64,000 nucleotides of DNA, taken from the NCBI GenBank assembly GCA_002690705.1, contig NZFO01000005.1, positions 64,711 to 128,710 of the forward strand, in the 5' to 3' direction. Shown here one piece after another: positions 46,202-55,351 of the stretch. The stretch is from Magnetovibrio sp. (GTDB lineage Bacteria > Pseudomonadota > Alphaproteobacteria > Rhodospirillales > Casp-alpha2). Under the pieces are notes generated by a model. The model did no database searches. It had not been told where the DNA came from and saw only the letters and a list, made by a program, of their open reading frames with translations. Numbering within the stretch: the first letter of the stretch is position 1; every line of letters begins with the position of its first letter. A program made the translations under genes and the position numbers.

Positions 46202-47553
46202 AGTTCTCCTGCATTCGTCCTGGCAACGAAAGTTTCGAGCCAGTGGATATCATACTCTCCATTGACAAAGTCGCGCGATTCCAAAAGTTTTTGATGCAAT
46301 GGAATTGTCGTATCAAGCCCGTCAATCACGTATTCTGCCAGCGCGCGTTTCAGACGCATTAAACACTCGTTTCGATTTGATCCATGGACAATCAGCTTTG
46401 CTATCATACTATCATAGTGCGGAGGAACGTGGTAGCCGGAGTAAATAGCAGAATCAATTCGCACACCCAACCCGCCGGGGGCGTGGTAATCCCCCACTTT
46501 ACCGGGTGAGGGAAGGAATGTGCTGGGATGTTCGGCATTAATGCGGCATTCTATGGCATGCCCAGAAAAACTAACTTCGTCTTGAGTGAAGCTCAATGGG
46601 GCACCGCTGGAAACCCGTATCATCTCACGTACGAGGTCTAGGCCGCAAATTATCTCAGTTACGGGATGCTCAACTTGGAGGCGAGTATTCATCTCTATGA
46701 AATAAAATTCCCCATCTTCGAAAAGAAACTCCACTGTACCAACACTGCGATAACCAATTTTCCGGGTGGCTTCGGCTACAATTTCGCCGATACGAACCCG
46801 TTCACAAGAGTTAAGGGCGGGCGAAGGAGCTTCCTCTAATAATTTTTGATGGCGGCGTTGAAGTGAGCAGTCGCGTTCGCCTAAATGAACAACGTTACCG
46901 TGGTGGTCTGCAAGCACTTGTATCTCAATATGGCGCGGTCTCATTAGGAATTTTTCAATATATACGGAGTTGTCACCAAAAGCTTTCTGTGCTTCTGAGC
47001 GGGCCAGAGAGAAAGCATTACCAACCTCATCTTTGGATTTTGCTATTTTCATTCCGCGCCCACCGCCGCCGGAGGACGCTTTTATAAGAACAGGATAACC
47101 AATTTCATTGGCGATTTTTACAGCGCTTTCGATAGATGTAACTGCGCCATCAGAACCAGGAACTACGGGTATACCTGCTTTTTTTACTATTTTTTTAGCC
47201 GCAATCTTATCTCCCATCAGTCGGATATGATTAGGTGACGGTCCAATAAAGGTAAACCCATGTTCCTCGACCACCGCTGCAAAGTCTCCATTTTCGGACA
47301 AAAAACCGTATCCAGGATGGATTGCGTCTGCGTTGGAAATCGTCGCGGCTGACAAAATGGCATGGACATTTAGATAGCTCTCTGCCGCTGCCGGCGGCCC
47401 GATACAGATACTTTCGTCAGCTAGACGCACGTGCATGGCGTCATCATCCGCCGTTGAGTGAACGGCAACACTTTTGATTCCCATCTCGTGGCACGCCCGT
47501 AATATGCGTAATGCTATTTCCCCTCGGTTGGCGATGAGAATTTTCTCAATCAT
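46198..47553 (-). CDS. accC: acetyl-CoA carboxylase biotin carboxylase subunit
   Basis: A 451-residue ATP-grasp enzyme that carboxylates biotin on AccB, the first step of fatty acid synthesis. It begins IEKILIANRGEIALRILRA. The glycine-rich ATP loop KASSGGGGRGM, the HIEIQVLADHHGNVVHLGERDCS segment and EMNTRLQVEHPVTE are intact. The ATG at 47553 is chosen as it fits the family start and stands four bases after the accB stop. The C-terminus overlaps aat. Confidence 0.97.
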   Translation of the reverse strand: MIEKILIANRGEIALRILRACHEMGIKSVAVHSTADDDAMHVRLADESICIGPPAAAESYLNVHAILSAATISNADAIHPGYGFLSENGDFAAVVEEHGFTFIGPSPNHIRLMGDKIAAKKIVKKAGIPVVPGSDGAVTSIESAVKIANEIGYPVLIKASSGGGGRGMKIAKSKDEVGNAFSLARSEAQKAFGDNSVYIEKFLMRPRHIEIQVLADHHGNVVHLGERDCSLQRRHQKLLEEAPSPALNSCERVRIGEIVAEATRKIGYRSVGTVEFLFEDGEFYFIEMNTRLQVEHPVTEIICGLDLVREMIRVSSGAPLSFTQDEVSFSGHAIECRINAEHPSTFLPSPGKVGDYHAPGGLGVRIDSAIYSGYHVPPHYDSMIAKLIVHGSNRNECLMRLKRALAEYVIDGLDTTIPLHQKLLESRDFVNGEYDIHWLETFVARTNAGEL

Positions 47554-47557
47554 ACCG

Positions 47558-48025
47558 TTACTCAATGATAGCGAGAGGTTCGCCAAATTCTACAGGCATT
47601 TCATTTGTAATAAATATGTGCGTTACCTTGCCTGCTTGACTTGCTGTGATTGGGTTAAAGACTTTCATAGCCTCGATTAAAAATAGTGTTTGGCCGTTTT
47701 TAACTTTATCACCCACTTGAATAAAGGCTTGCGCACCGGGTTCTGGAGATGTGAAAGCGACGCCAACCATCGGGGCTTTTATTGTACCCGGGTGATCGAC
47801 TGGAACTTTGTTGCTTGTAGTACTCTCCGCTATCACCGGTGATGGAGGAGAGCTAGAAACTGTGTGCGAAGGATAAGAGGTTGCTGCTAAGGTGGTATTC
47901 TTTGCAACTCTAATTTTCATACCATCCTCTCCATATTCAATTTCGGAGAGGCCGGTCTCTTCTAAGAGCGCTGCGAGTTCTCGAACTAGGTTCCCATTAA
48001 AATTATTTTTGATTAATTTTGCCAT
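47558..48025 (-). CDS. accB: acetyl-CoA carboxylase biotin carboxyl carrier protein
   Basis: A 155-residue carrier. The N-terminal dimerisation region (AKLIKNNFNGN, then LAALLEETGLSEIEY) leads through a Pro/Ser/Thr linker to the biotinyl domain. The biotin-accepting lysine is in EAMKVFNPI near the C-terminus, with the canonical Glu-Ala-Met-Lys. The ATG at 48025 is preferred over a GTG six codons upstream. It lies between aroQ and accC in one operon. Confidence 0.96.
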   Translation of the reverse strand: MAKLIKNNFNGNLVRELAALLEETGLSEIEYGEDGMKIRVAKNTTLAATSYPSHTVSSSPPSPVIAESTTSNKVPVDHPGTIKAPMVGVAFTSPEPGAQAFIQVGDKVKNGQTLFLIEAMKVFNPITASQAGKVTHIFITNEMPVEFGEPLAIIE

Positions 48026-48062
48026 TTTTCTATGAATTTCCACAAAATTATGTGAAGGTTGA

Positions 48063-48503
48063 CTATTTTTTTAAGCGTGTTGACAGAGCATCAATTGCGA
48101 GCAGATAACCCTGCGAGCCAAGGCCACAAATTACTCCAGTTGCCGCTTTGGAAATATATGAGAAGTGACGAAATTCATCACGTCGATAAATGTTTGACAG
48201 ATGCACTTCGATAATGGGCAGTCTTATTGCGAGCAGTGCGTCGAGAATTGCGACTGATGTATGCGTGTATGCTCCTGCATTGACAACAATGCCGTCGTGG
48301 TTGTGAGCCGCGTCATGAATATAATTTACTAATTCACCCTCGCTGTTGGATTGACGAAAATCCGTTTCTAGTCCAACGAGCGCTGCATGATTGGCACAGG
48401 CATGTTTAATATTTTCTAGAGTTTCAGTCCCATAGACATTCGGGTCACGGGTGCCAAGTAAATTCAAATTTGGGCCATTAAGAATTAGGACTTTTCCAGA
48501 CAT
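48063..48503 (-). CDS. aroQ: type II 3-dehydroquinate dehydratase
   Basis: A 146-residue dodecameric-type enzyme of the shikimate pathway. The active loop LNGPNLNLLGTRDPNVYG contains the catalytic Arg and Tyr, VNAGAYTHTSVAILDAL the catalytic-site segment, and IEVHLSNIYRRDEFRHFS the essential His. It is 37 bases upstream of accB on the same strand, and is the first gene of the operon. Its position next to accB is common among proteobacteria. Confidence 0.97.
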   Translation of the reverse strand: MSGKVLILNGPNLNLLGTRDPNVYGTETLENIKHACANHAALVGLETDFRQSNSEGELVNYIHDAAHNHDGIVVNAGAYTHTSVAILDALLAIRLPIIEVHLSNIYRRDEFRHFSYISKAATGVICGLGSQGYLLAIDALSTRLKK

Positions 48504-48674
48504 AGCGCACTTGAAATCCTTTACACATTAAGTTGAGGTATCATGAACGTAGCTTAGCCAAAGGTCTAGCTGTTCGTGGTTGAACCACCGGACGCAAGCC
48601 CGCATACTCGAAAGACGATCTGCCCCGGAGCAGCATAAACCAACGGATTACCTTGAGATTGAATGGAACGACGC

Positions 48675-49682
48675 ATGCGGTTGACGATTAATGGCGAAGA
48701 CAAGGTTTTAGATGGTGTAGTTACAGTTACCGAGCTGTTAGAACGAATCGGATTGGATCCTCGTAAGGTAGCAGTGGAACGTAACCGCGAAATTGTTGCC
48801 AAATCGAACTATGATGGGGTTGGGCTCGAGGATGGTGACCAGATTGAAATTGTTCATTTTATTGGCGGTGGTTCATCAAGTGAGTTTGTGCAGACAACCA
48901 ATGCTGTTGATACCCATGACCCTCTGATTATAGCTGGAAAAACCTATTCGTCGCGCTTGATTACTGGGACGGGTAAATACAAAGAGTATTCGACTAACTT
49001 GGCTGCCGCACGAGCCGCCGGTTCGGAGATTGTTACTGTGGCTGTTCGCCGCGTAAATCTGGATGACACATCAAAACCTATGCTTACGGATTTTCTTGAT
49101 CCTACGGAATTCACTTATTTACCAAACACGGCTGGGTGCTTTACCACTGATGATGCATTACGCACCCTCCGGTTGGCGCGGGAGGCCGGTGGCTGGGATT
49201 TAGTGAAGTTAGAAATTTTAGCCGAACAGAAAACTCTTTATCCCCAGATCATAGAAACACTAAAGGCGACAGAAATTTTGACCAAAGAGGGCTTTAGTGT
49301 CATGGTTTATTGTTCTGATGACCCGATAATGTGCAAGTGTATCGAAAATGCGGGTGCTGTTGCGATTATGCCGCTTGGCGCGCCAATCGGTTCTGGTTTG
49401 GGCATACAAAACCCTGTTAATATCCGTTTAATCGTTGAGCAAACTGATGTTCCCGTTATCGTGGATGCAGGGGTGGGCACTGCTTCAGATGCTGCGGTGG
49501 CAATGGAGCTTGGTTGTGACGGGGTGTTAATGAATTCAGCGATTGCGGAAGCGGGCGATCCTGTTCTTATGGGCCAAGCAATGCGACACGCGGTTATCGC
49601 CGGTCGAGCAGCGTATTTAGCTGGTCGCATCCCTAAAAAACTCTATGCTGATCCCTCTTCACCTCTGTCTGGCCTGATTTAG
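48675..49682 (+). CDS. thiSG: ThiS-ThiG fusion (sulfur carrier / thiazole synthase)
   Basis: A 335-residue two-domain protein for thiamin thiazole synthesis. Residues 1-66 are ThiS ([13 protein letters not shown] to HFIGGG) and the rest is ThiG: LIITGTGKY-type opening, the Schiff-base lysine in [24 protein letters not shown] and the [11 protein letters not shown] phosphate site. The ThiS Gly-Gly-Gly end, which must be free to carry sulfur in the separate protein, is buried inside the chain. Such fusions are annotated in Rhodospirillales. The ATG at 48675 is chosen with GGA six bases upstream; an ATG at 48663 is also open. I could not find a TPP riboswitch in the 170 bases before it. Confidence 0.93.
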   Translation: MRLTINGEDKVLDGVVTVTELLERIGLDPRKVAVERNREIVAKSNYDGVGLEDGDQIEIVHFIGGGSSSEFVQTTNAVDTHDPLIIAGKTYSSRLITGTGKYKEYSTNLAAARAAGSEIVTVAVRRVNLDDTSKPMLTDFLDPTEFTYLPNTAGCFTTDDALRTLRLAREAGGWDLVKLEILAEQKTLYPQIIETLKATEILTKEGFSVMVYCSDDPIMCKCIENAGAVAIMPLGAPIGSGLGIQNPVNIRLIVEQTDVPVIVDAGVGTASDAAVAMELGCDGVLMNSAIAEAGDPVLMGQAMRHAVIAGRAAYLAGRIPKKLYADPSSPLSGLI

Positions 49683-50047
49683 ATAAAGCCACGTCTTTGA
49701 TTGAGTGCCGAACTCCCAATGAAATAATACGACGTGATATTGTTGGCTATTAGTTTTGTGCATGCTGTATGATTTGGTTTTTTGGGCCACATCTGGTCAA
49801 TTTGATCGCGAAAAAATGCATTAGCGATCGAAGCAAGTGTTTTGGGAAAACGGGGTTGCGAGACGACATCAATACGCAAACTGACTGAAGCGCTAGTTCA
49901 CTTCTCCAATGCGTTGAGCAACGGGATTGCCGCCAAAGGGGAGGCCATCACTTAAGAGCGCCCTATGCAGGGGTGGTACCTAAATATTTCACGAAAAAAT
50001 TTAAGATAAATTCGAAATAGTATTGAATAACGGATGTTTTTAAGATT
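49683..50047. other. 365-base spacer after thiSG
   Basis: Between convergent thiSG and helicase genes. A minus-strand frame at 49679-49879 (66 codons) contains protein-like words (PRFPKTLASIANAFFRDQ) and, just upstream in another frame, GLPFGGNPVAQRIGE. This could be a decayed gene but no family was recognised, so it is not called. Confidence 0.4.
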
Positions 50048-51490
50048 TTAGCTAGTTGACACCGGCCCACGTGTCATGAATGCAGGGATATGATCACCCA
50101 TCCCCACAATCGCATTGTTATCATCATGTCCTTCAGTTTTAGATGAATCATTATTAAATTTCGACTTTTTCTCCAACCGATTGGTCCTCGTGGACTTAGT
50201 TTTCGCAACTTTTTTCGACACAATGTGAAATTCTCGAGAGTTTTGTTTTTCTTTTTTCGAGGGTGTGAAGCGTTTTTGTCCAAAATACAGCGGGTTTTCT
50301 GCGGCTTTTCCAGAATTTGAAATGTTTGTCTCTTGAACTGTTGTCGTGTTCTGGTCTAACCGGGGAATTGGTATGCCAATGATATCCTCAATAGCGCGCA
50401 GGTACTTGCGGTCCTCTGCAGTTGCAAGTGTGAGGGCGCGTCCTTCCCGGCCTGCCCGGCCAGTCCGACCAATACGGTGAACGTAATCCTCGGCATGGGT
50501 AGGAACGTCAAAATTAAAGACATGACTCATTTCGGGGATGTCTAGCCCGCGTGCCGCAACATCTGAGCAAACCATGTATTTGATCTCGCCGTTCTTAAAT
50601 TTCTCTAATGTTTCCATGCGTAAAGATTGTGCCATGTCGCCATGCAAGCGCGCCGCCTCCATTTCGTGACGATTCAGGGACCGATGGACAATGTCAACAT
50701 CGCGTTTACGATTGCAAAATATGAGCGCGTTTCTCGGGGCTTCTCTGCGAATCAAATCCCGCAATGCTTGCCTCTTGATTTTTTGTTCGGCACCCTGTGC
50801 TTGATCAGAGGTTTTGTCTAACATCAGCAAACCTTGGACTATTGTTGATGCTGTCGATGATGCCGGAGCAACGGTTATTTCTCGTGGGTTCATTAAAAAC
50901 TTGTCGGCCAGCTTGCGGATCGCGGCAGGCATGGTTGCTGAGAATAGCAGTGTCGTGCGGAAAGGTGGCAACATTGCAGCAATACGCTCGACGTCGGGAA
51001 TGAAGCCCATGTCGAGCATGCGGTCCGACTCGTCAATTACAAACACTTTTACGTCGTTTAGCAGAAGGTGGCCTCGCTCAAACATATCAATAAGTCTGCC
51101 CGGCGTGGCGATCAAAACATCGACCCCTTTATTCAGAACCTTTGCTTGATCGTTAAGGTTTTCGCCACCAATAAGTAACGCTTTAGTCAACTTTGAATGT
51201 TTACCGTAGGTATCGAAACTCTCGGCGACCTGTGCGGCTAATTCCCGGGTGGGTTCAAGGATCAATGAACGAGGCATCCTTGCTTTGGCGCGACCTGCCG
51301 CCAAAATATCGATCAACGGAAGGGTGAAGGAAGCGGTTTTTCCGGTTCCCGTCTGCGCACATCCGCAAATGTCACGTCCCATTAGAACGTATGGGATAGC
51401 CTCAGCCTGAATAGGCGTGGGTTCACTGTATCCTGCGTCTGCTATAGCGCGAAGTAGTTCTTCGCTCAGTCCAAGATCGGAAAATATCAT
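50048..51490 (-). CDS. DEAD-box RNA helicase (RhlE-like)
   Basis: A 480-residue RNA helicase. Motifs in order are the Q motif EPTPIQAEAIP, motif I AQTGTGKT (45-52), motif Ia PTRELAAQ, motif II VIDESDRMLDMGF, motif III SAT, motif V and motif VI HRIGRTGRAGREGR. A basic, low-complexity tail of about 90 residues follows, as in RhlE and CsdA types. Motif II reads Asp-Glu-Ser-Asp (153-156) rather than DEAD. It should unwind structured RNA in ribosome assembly or decay, often at low temperature. It is monocistronic, with a 600-base spacer on its 5' side. Confidence 0.93.
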   Translation of the reverse strand: MIFSDLGLSEELLRAIADAGYSEPTPIQAEAIPYVLMGRDICGCAQTGTGKTASFTLPLIDILAAGRAKARMPRSLILEPTRELAAQVAESFDTYGKHSKLTKALLIGGENLNDQAKVLNKGVDVLIATPGRLIDMFERGHLLLNDVKVFVIDESDRMLDMGFIPDVERIAAMLPPFRTTLLFSATMPAAIRKLADKFLMNPREITVAPASSTASTIVQGLLMLDKTSDQAQGAEQKIKRQALRDLIRREAPRNALIFCNRKRDVDIVHRSLNRHEMEAARLHGDMAQSLRMETLEKFKNGEIKYMVCSDVAARGLDIPEMSHVFNFDVPTHAEDYVHRIGRTGRAGREGRALTLATAEDRKYLRAIEDIIGIPIPRLDQNTTTVQETNISNSGKAAENPLYFGQKRFTPSKKEKQNSREFHIVSKKVAKTKSTRTNRLEKKSKFNNDSSKTEGHDDNNAIVGMGDHIPAFMTRGPVSTS

Positions 51491-52093
51491 GCGAACCGGT
51501 TCGTTCCAATGCCGCCCAAGCGGGTTTTCGCCGGTGGAAAAAAGACTTATCGACAGATATTAGGGGTTTCCCCTAACAAGTCAATTGGCAAGTAAATTTT
51601 GCGCCGTTGGCAAATTATTTGCCGTGCTTACTTATTCGCTGATAAACAATAGTAGCTAGAGCATATCAACTCGGACGATTTGAACGGGTGGGAATGATAT
51701 CAAACCTTTCGAGTGAGGGGCTGTTTTTCACTAATGGATTTAGTCTAAGCGTTTGTCTTCTCAGGTTTTAAAAGCTGGAATTTCCATTAAAAACAAAACT
51801 TTTTGTAAACTATGCCAGCAAATACGATGGGTAATTAGCCATCCAAGATTGAGGGCTTGCTAATTTATAAACACACTCTCATCAATTTAATGCTGGACAA
51901 AAAATCGTTGTCTCAGTGGTCTGCAAAGCGGACTCACAGATAATCTTGGTGTCTATATAGCCTTGGGTTAAATACATAAATTGAGAAATCTTTTGATTGA
52001 AATAAAAAATATCGAAGATACACGTGAATTGGCACTTATCGAGTAACTGAACTCAATTTTGTCAGCCATACGGGGGAAATTGGAGAGAACACA
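51491..52093. other. 603-base divergent spacer
   Basis: A long AT-rich spacer between the divergent helicase and carbonic anhydrase genes. Apart from the hairpin at 51560-51576, I see no structure or gene remnant that I can name. A long 5' leader for the helicase would fit cold-regulated helicases, but this is speculation. Confidence 0.45.
51560..51576. repeat. perfect 7-bp hairpin upstream of the helicase gene
   Basis: TTAGGGG (51560-51566) and CCCCTAA (51570-51576) form a perfect stem with a 3-base loop, 70 bases from the helicase start. It could be a leader hairpin or an operator. No T-run follows on either strand. Confidence 0.4.
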
Positions 52094-52681
52094 ATGACTT
52101 ATGACCGTTCAAGCAATATTTTACAATTGGGAAGTTATGCACCCAAAATTGCTGACGACGCTTTCATAGCGTCCACAGCTGTGATTATCGGTGATGTAGA
52201 AATTGGTGAGAAGTCTAATATCTGGTATCACTGTGTTGTCCGCGGAGACATACATGAAATTAAAATTGGACGAAATACAAATATTCAAGACGGATCGGTT
52301 GTTCACGTAGCACGTGGTCGGTTTGGCACTTACATAGGAGACAATGTGACTGTTGGACACATGGCCCTTATCCATGCTTGTACCCTTGAGGATAGCTGTA
52401 TGGTTGGAATGCACGCAACAGTAATGGATGGGGTCGTTGTAGAGAGTGATGCTTTAGTTGCCGCAGGAAGCTTAGTCACACCGGGGAAGCGGGTGCCGAC
52501 AGGAGAGATGTGGGGGGGCTTACCTGCTCGTTTTATTCGGAAGGTTAACAATAGTGATGTTACAATGATGAAACGTATTGCGCCCGGGTATGTCGAGCTC
52601 GGGGGAGAATACCGCGATAATGGGCTCGACTTGCGTCAACTATTTCCAAACGGGCGAGCGCCAAAAGAGCGCTCTAAATGA
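52094..52681 (+). CDS. gamma-carbonic anhydrase family protein
   Basis: A 195-residue left-handed beta-helix trimer protein. Hexapeptide repeats run from about 20 to 140. The three zinc ligands are probably the His in SVVHVARG and the two in TVGHMALIHAC, as in CamH/YrdA-type proteins. It may hydrate CO2 or be a structural homologue like the complex I gamma-CAs. Its tail overlaps meaB by four bases (ATGA), so the two are coupled. GGAGAG stands before the ATG. Confidence 0.92.
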   Translation: MTYDRSSNILQLGSYAPKIADDAFIASTAVIIGDVEIGEKSNIWYHCVVRGDIHEIKIGRNTNIQDGSVVHVARGRFGTYIGDNVTVGHMALIHACTLEDSCMVGMHATVMDGVVVESDALVAAGSLVTPGKRVPTGEMWGGLPARFIRKVNNSDVTMMKRIAPGYVELGGEYRDNGLDLRQLFPNGRAPKERSK

Positions 52682-53646
52682 ATTTTTCTCAAACCGCAGA
52701 GAGCTTATTGGATCGTGTGTTAAAAGGCGAAACAAGAGCTATGGCTCGGATGATGTCATTTGCAGAGTCGTCCCGCGACGACCATCGTGTGCACCTTGGC
52801 TCTCTATACAAATACGCTGGACATGCCCATGTAGTGGGGCTGACTGGCGTACCGGGGAGCGGAAAATCAACCTTGGCTCGTTGCATAACTCTAGCCTTAC
52901 GCGAGACTGGAAAGCGTGTTGGTATCGTTGCGGTCGATCCCTCAAGTCCTTTCTCGGGTGGCGCGATATTAGGTGACAGGGTCCGGATGGGCGATTTAGC
53001 AACCGATAGCGGTGTTTTCATCCGCTCATTGGCGACACGGGGTTCCCTCGGTGGGCTGGCCCGAGCAGCACTCGACACGGCGGATATTATGGATGCAGCT
53101 GGTTTTGATATTGTTCTCATTGAGACCGTTGGTGTTGGCCAAGATGAGATCGATATCGCGACTGCGGCTCACACTGTCATCGTTACGTCAGCCCCAGGTC
53201 TGGGGGACGGTATTCAGGCAATTAAGGCCGGAGTTCTGGAGATTGCAGATGTGCATGTTGTTGCCAAAAGTGATCGTCCGGATGCAGAGAGGACACTCGG
53301 AGATTTAAACGCAATGTTGAATCTTGGTCTGGCTGGTCGCGGTCTTTCTGAATGGGCTGTGCCAGTAATCGCAACAAGCGCCGAAACTGGCGATGGGGTA
53401 TATGATTTGGTTAGACTGATAGATGAACATTTTTCGCACCTTAAGCAGAGTGGTGAGCTATTTGCGCGTAGAAAAAAGATAGCGGAAATGCGAGTGCTTA
53501 AGGCAGCTGAGGATATCGTTCGAGAACGGATTCAATTAAACTGTGGGGATGAAATAGGCCCGATATTTAATGATGTTTTCCAACGGAAAATTGATCCATT
53601 GACGGCAGCAAAAATGGTATTAAAAAGGTTAAACCTTGTTGAGTAA
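52678..53646 (+). CDS. meaB: methylmalonyl-CoA mutase-associated GTPase MeaB
   Basis: A 322-residue G3E-family P-loop GTPase that protects and reloads B12-dependent acyl-CoA mutases. Walker A is GVPGSGKST (57-65); VAVDPSSPFSGGAILGDRVRM, the long base-type switch, IETVGVGQ and the terminal mutase-binding helix are intact. It is coupled to the upstream carbonic anhydrase gene. No mutase subunit is adjacent; the only mutase in the window is icmF at the right end, which already has its own MeaB-like domain, so a separate methylmalonyl-CoA mutase is expected elsewhere. Confidence 0.95.
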   Translation: MNFSQTAESLLDRVLKGETRAMARMMSFAESSRDDHRVHLGSLYKYAGHAHVVGLTGVPGSGKSTLARCITLALRETGKRVGIVAVDPSSPFSGGAILGDRVRMGDLATDSGVFIRSLATRGSLGGLARAALDTADIMDAAGFDIVLIETVGVGQDEIDIATAAHTVIVTSAPGLGDGIQAIKAGVLEIADVHVVAKSDRPDAERTLGDLNAMLNLGLAGRGLSEWAVPVIATSAETGDGVYDLVRLIDEHFSHLKQSGELFARRKKIAEMRVLKAAEDIVRERIQLNCGDEIGPIFNDVFQRKIDPLTAAKMVLKRLNLVE

Positions 53647-53933
53647 TCGCGTGAACAGTACTCTCAAAGGTACAGTTTTACGTTATCTACCGGGTAACGT
53701 CTCAGGGAGATGTGCCCGGTAAGAGCAACATTATGAGCAACTTTGTACTCTTAGCGAAAGTCGAGGCGGCGCAAAATTTTCCATGATAATCTCTCAAGTC
53801 GCTGCTTCAAAAGCTAAATCATACACAGTGATTGTTTTTAGTCTACAGAGCGATCAATGACTAAATAGCGATAGATGGTTTCAAAAGTTCAGCGCAAGAT
53901 ATTTAATAGCGACAAATAACTGGAGAGATAATC

Positions 53934-55307
53934 ATGAATACAGTCGCCAAGCGTATAGCGCAACATATTCACAACTTGAATTGGAGAGATGTCCCAGATA
54001 ACGCCATTTATTGGGCTAAGATTGGCATCCTTGATACCATCGGGGTTACCCTCGCGGCTTCGAATGAACCCTGCGTCCGGTTAGCGGGGAGTTTGCCCGG
54101 AACCGGAGACTCATTTGGGCGAGCATTTATTTACGGGCGTGGCACTCGAACATCAGTCATGGATGCTGCGTTTGTTAATGGGGTTGCCTCTCATGCGCTG
54201 GACTTCGACGATGTTAACAACCACATAGGCGGACACCCCTCGGTGCCTCTGGTGCCGGCTATATTTGCGCTTGGAGATGATTTGGGCGTTTCCGGCCGGG
54301 ACGCCTTACTCGCTTACATCGCGGGGTTTGAGACGGAGACCCGCATTGGTCTCGGCGTTAACCAGCATCACTATGAGAAAGGGTGGCATCCGACAGCGAC
54401 TCTTGGAATTTTTGGAACCGTCGCTGCGGCTAGTCGTTTACTGGGTTTAGATGCTGAAAAAACGGCTACTGCACTCGGCATTGCAGTATCTCTAGCTAGC
54501 GGGGTCAAAGCAAATTTTGGAACTATGACCAAGCCGCTCCATGTTGGACAGAGTGTCCGAAACGGTCTAATGGCTGCTTATTTGGCTCGGGAGGGGTTTA
54601 CGTCCAACTTGGAAGCGTTTGAGCACCATCAGGGATTTTTAGAAGTTTTTAATGGCGAGGGACTTCACGATATAACCCGGACCTTTGCGGAGTGGGGCAA
54701 CCCTTGGAATGTGACCAACCCCGGACCAAACATAAAACAGTATCCGTGCTGTGGGTCTACCCATGGAGCAATTAACGCGATTATTCGCCTTCGAACAGAG
54801 TATCGTCTGTGCCCAGAGGATGTTGAGCGAATTGAGGTGCTGACAACTCCAAGGAGATTGCCGCATACAAATAACCCTGACCCGCAAAATGGCCTAGAGG
54901 CTAAGTTCAGTCTTCATTACGTAACTGCGCGCGCTCTTATCGATGGCACGGTGCGCTTGGCAGATTTTAATGAAGGTGCTGAAAAGGATGTCGCCGCACG
55001 TTCTTTAATGTCCAAAATTACTGTTGGAATTCATCCGGACATGTCCAATCCCGATCAAGATGGATACGGCGCAGAGGTAATCGTTCGGACAACGGGTGGC
55101 CGTGATTTGCGTGCCCGTGTAGACCACGATGTTCTTCGAGGTCCCGAATATCCAATGTCCGATGCAGAGCTGTATGATAAATTTAAAGACTGTGTTTGGA
55201 GCACGGTGGGAGCAAACAATATCAGATCACTCTATGATCTGTTATCCAAATTAGAAAAAATGAGCAATATTAGTAGGTTATCTGACTATATTGAGCGCTT
55301 TAAATAG
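53934..55307 (+). CDS. MmgE/PrpD family protein
   Basis: A 457-residue member of the MmgE/PrpD superfamily (2-methylcitrate dehydratase, itaconate decarboxylase and many of unknown substrate). The family features are the N-terminal helical domain with FVNGVASHALDFDDVNNHIGGHPS, an expected active-site stretch, GWHPTATLGIFG, and KQYPCCGSTHGAINA in the lid domain. No methylcitrate synthase or prpB genes are adjacent, so the substrate is undetermined. GGAGAG lies eight bases before the ATG. The 287-base spacer before it shows nothing. Confidence 0.9.
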   Translation: MNTVAKRIAQHIHNLNWRDVPDNAIYWAKIGILDTIGVTLAASNEPCVRLAGSLPGTGDSFGRAFIYGRGTRTSVMDAAFVNGVASHALDFDDVNNHIGGHPSVPLVPAIFALGDDLGVSGRDALLAYIAGFETETRIGLGVNQHHYEKGWHPTATLGIFGTVAAASRLLGLDAEKTATALGIAVSLASGVKANFGTMTKPLHVGQSVRNGLMAAYLAREGFTSNLEAFEHHQGFLEVFNGEGLHDITRTFAEWGNPWNVTNPGPNIKQYPCCGSTHGAINAIIRLRTEYRLCPEDVERIEVLTTPRRLPHTNNPDPQNGLEAKFSLHYVTARALIDGTVRLADFNEGAEKDVAARSLMSKITVGIHPDMSNPDQDGYGAEVIVRTTGGRDLRARVDHDVLRGPEYPMSDAELYDKFKDCVWSTVGANNIRSLYDLLSKLEKMSNISRLSDYIERFK

Positions 55308-55351
55308 TGTACGCAAATCAACACCTTAAAACTTTATTGAATGTATTGTTT

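Noticed and set aside
48504-48674. TPP riboswitch upstream of thiSG
   Set aside because: The conserved CUGAGA and matching downstream elements were not found in this short leader.
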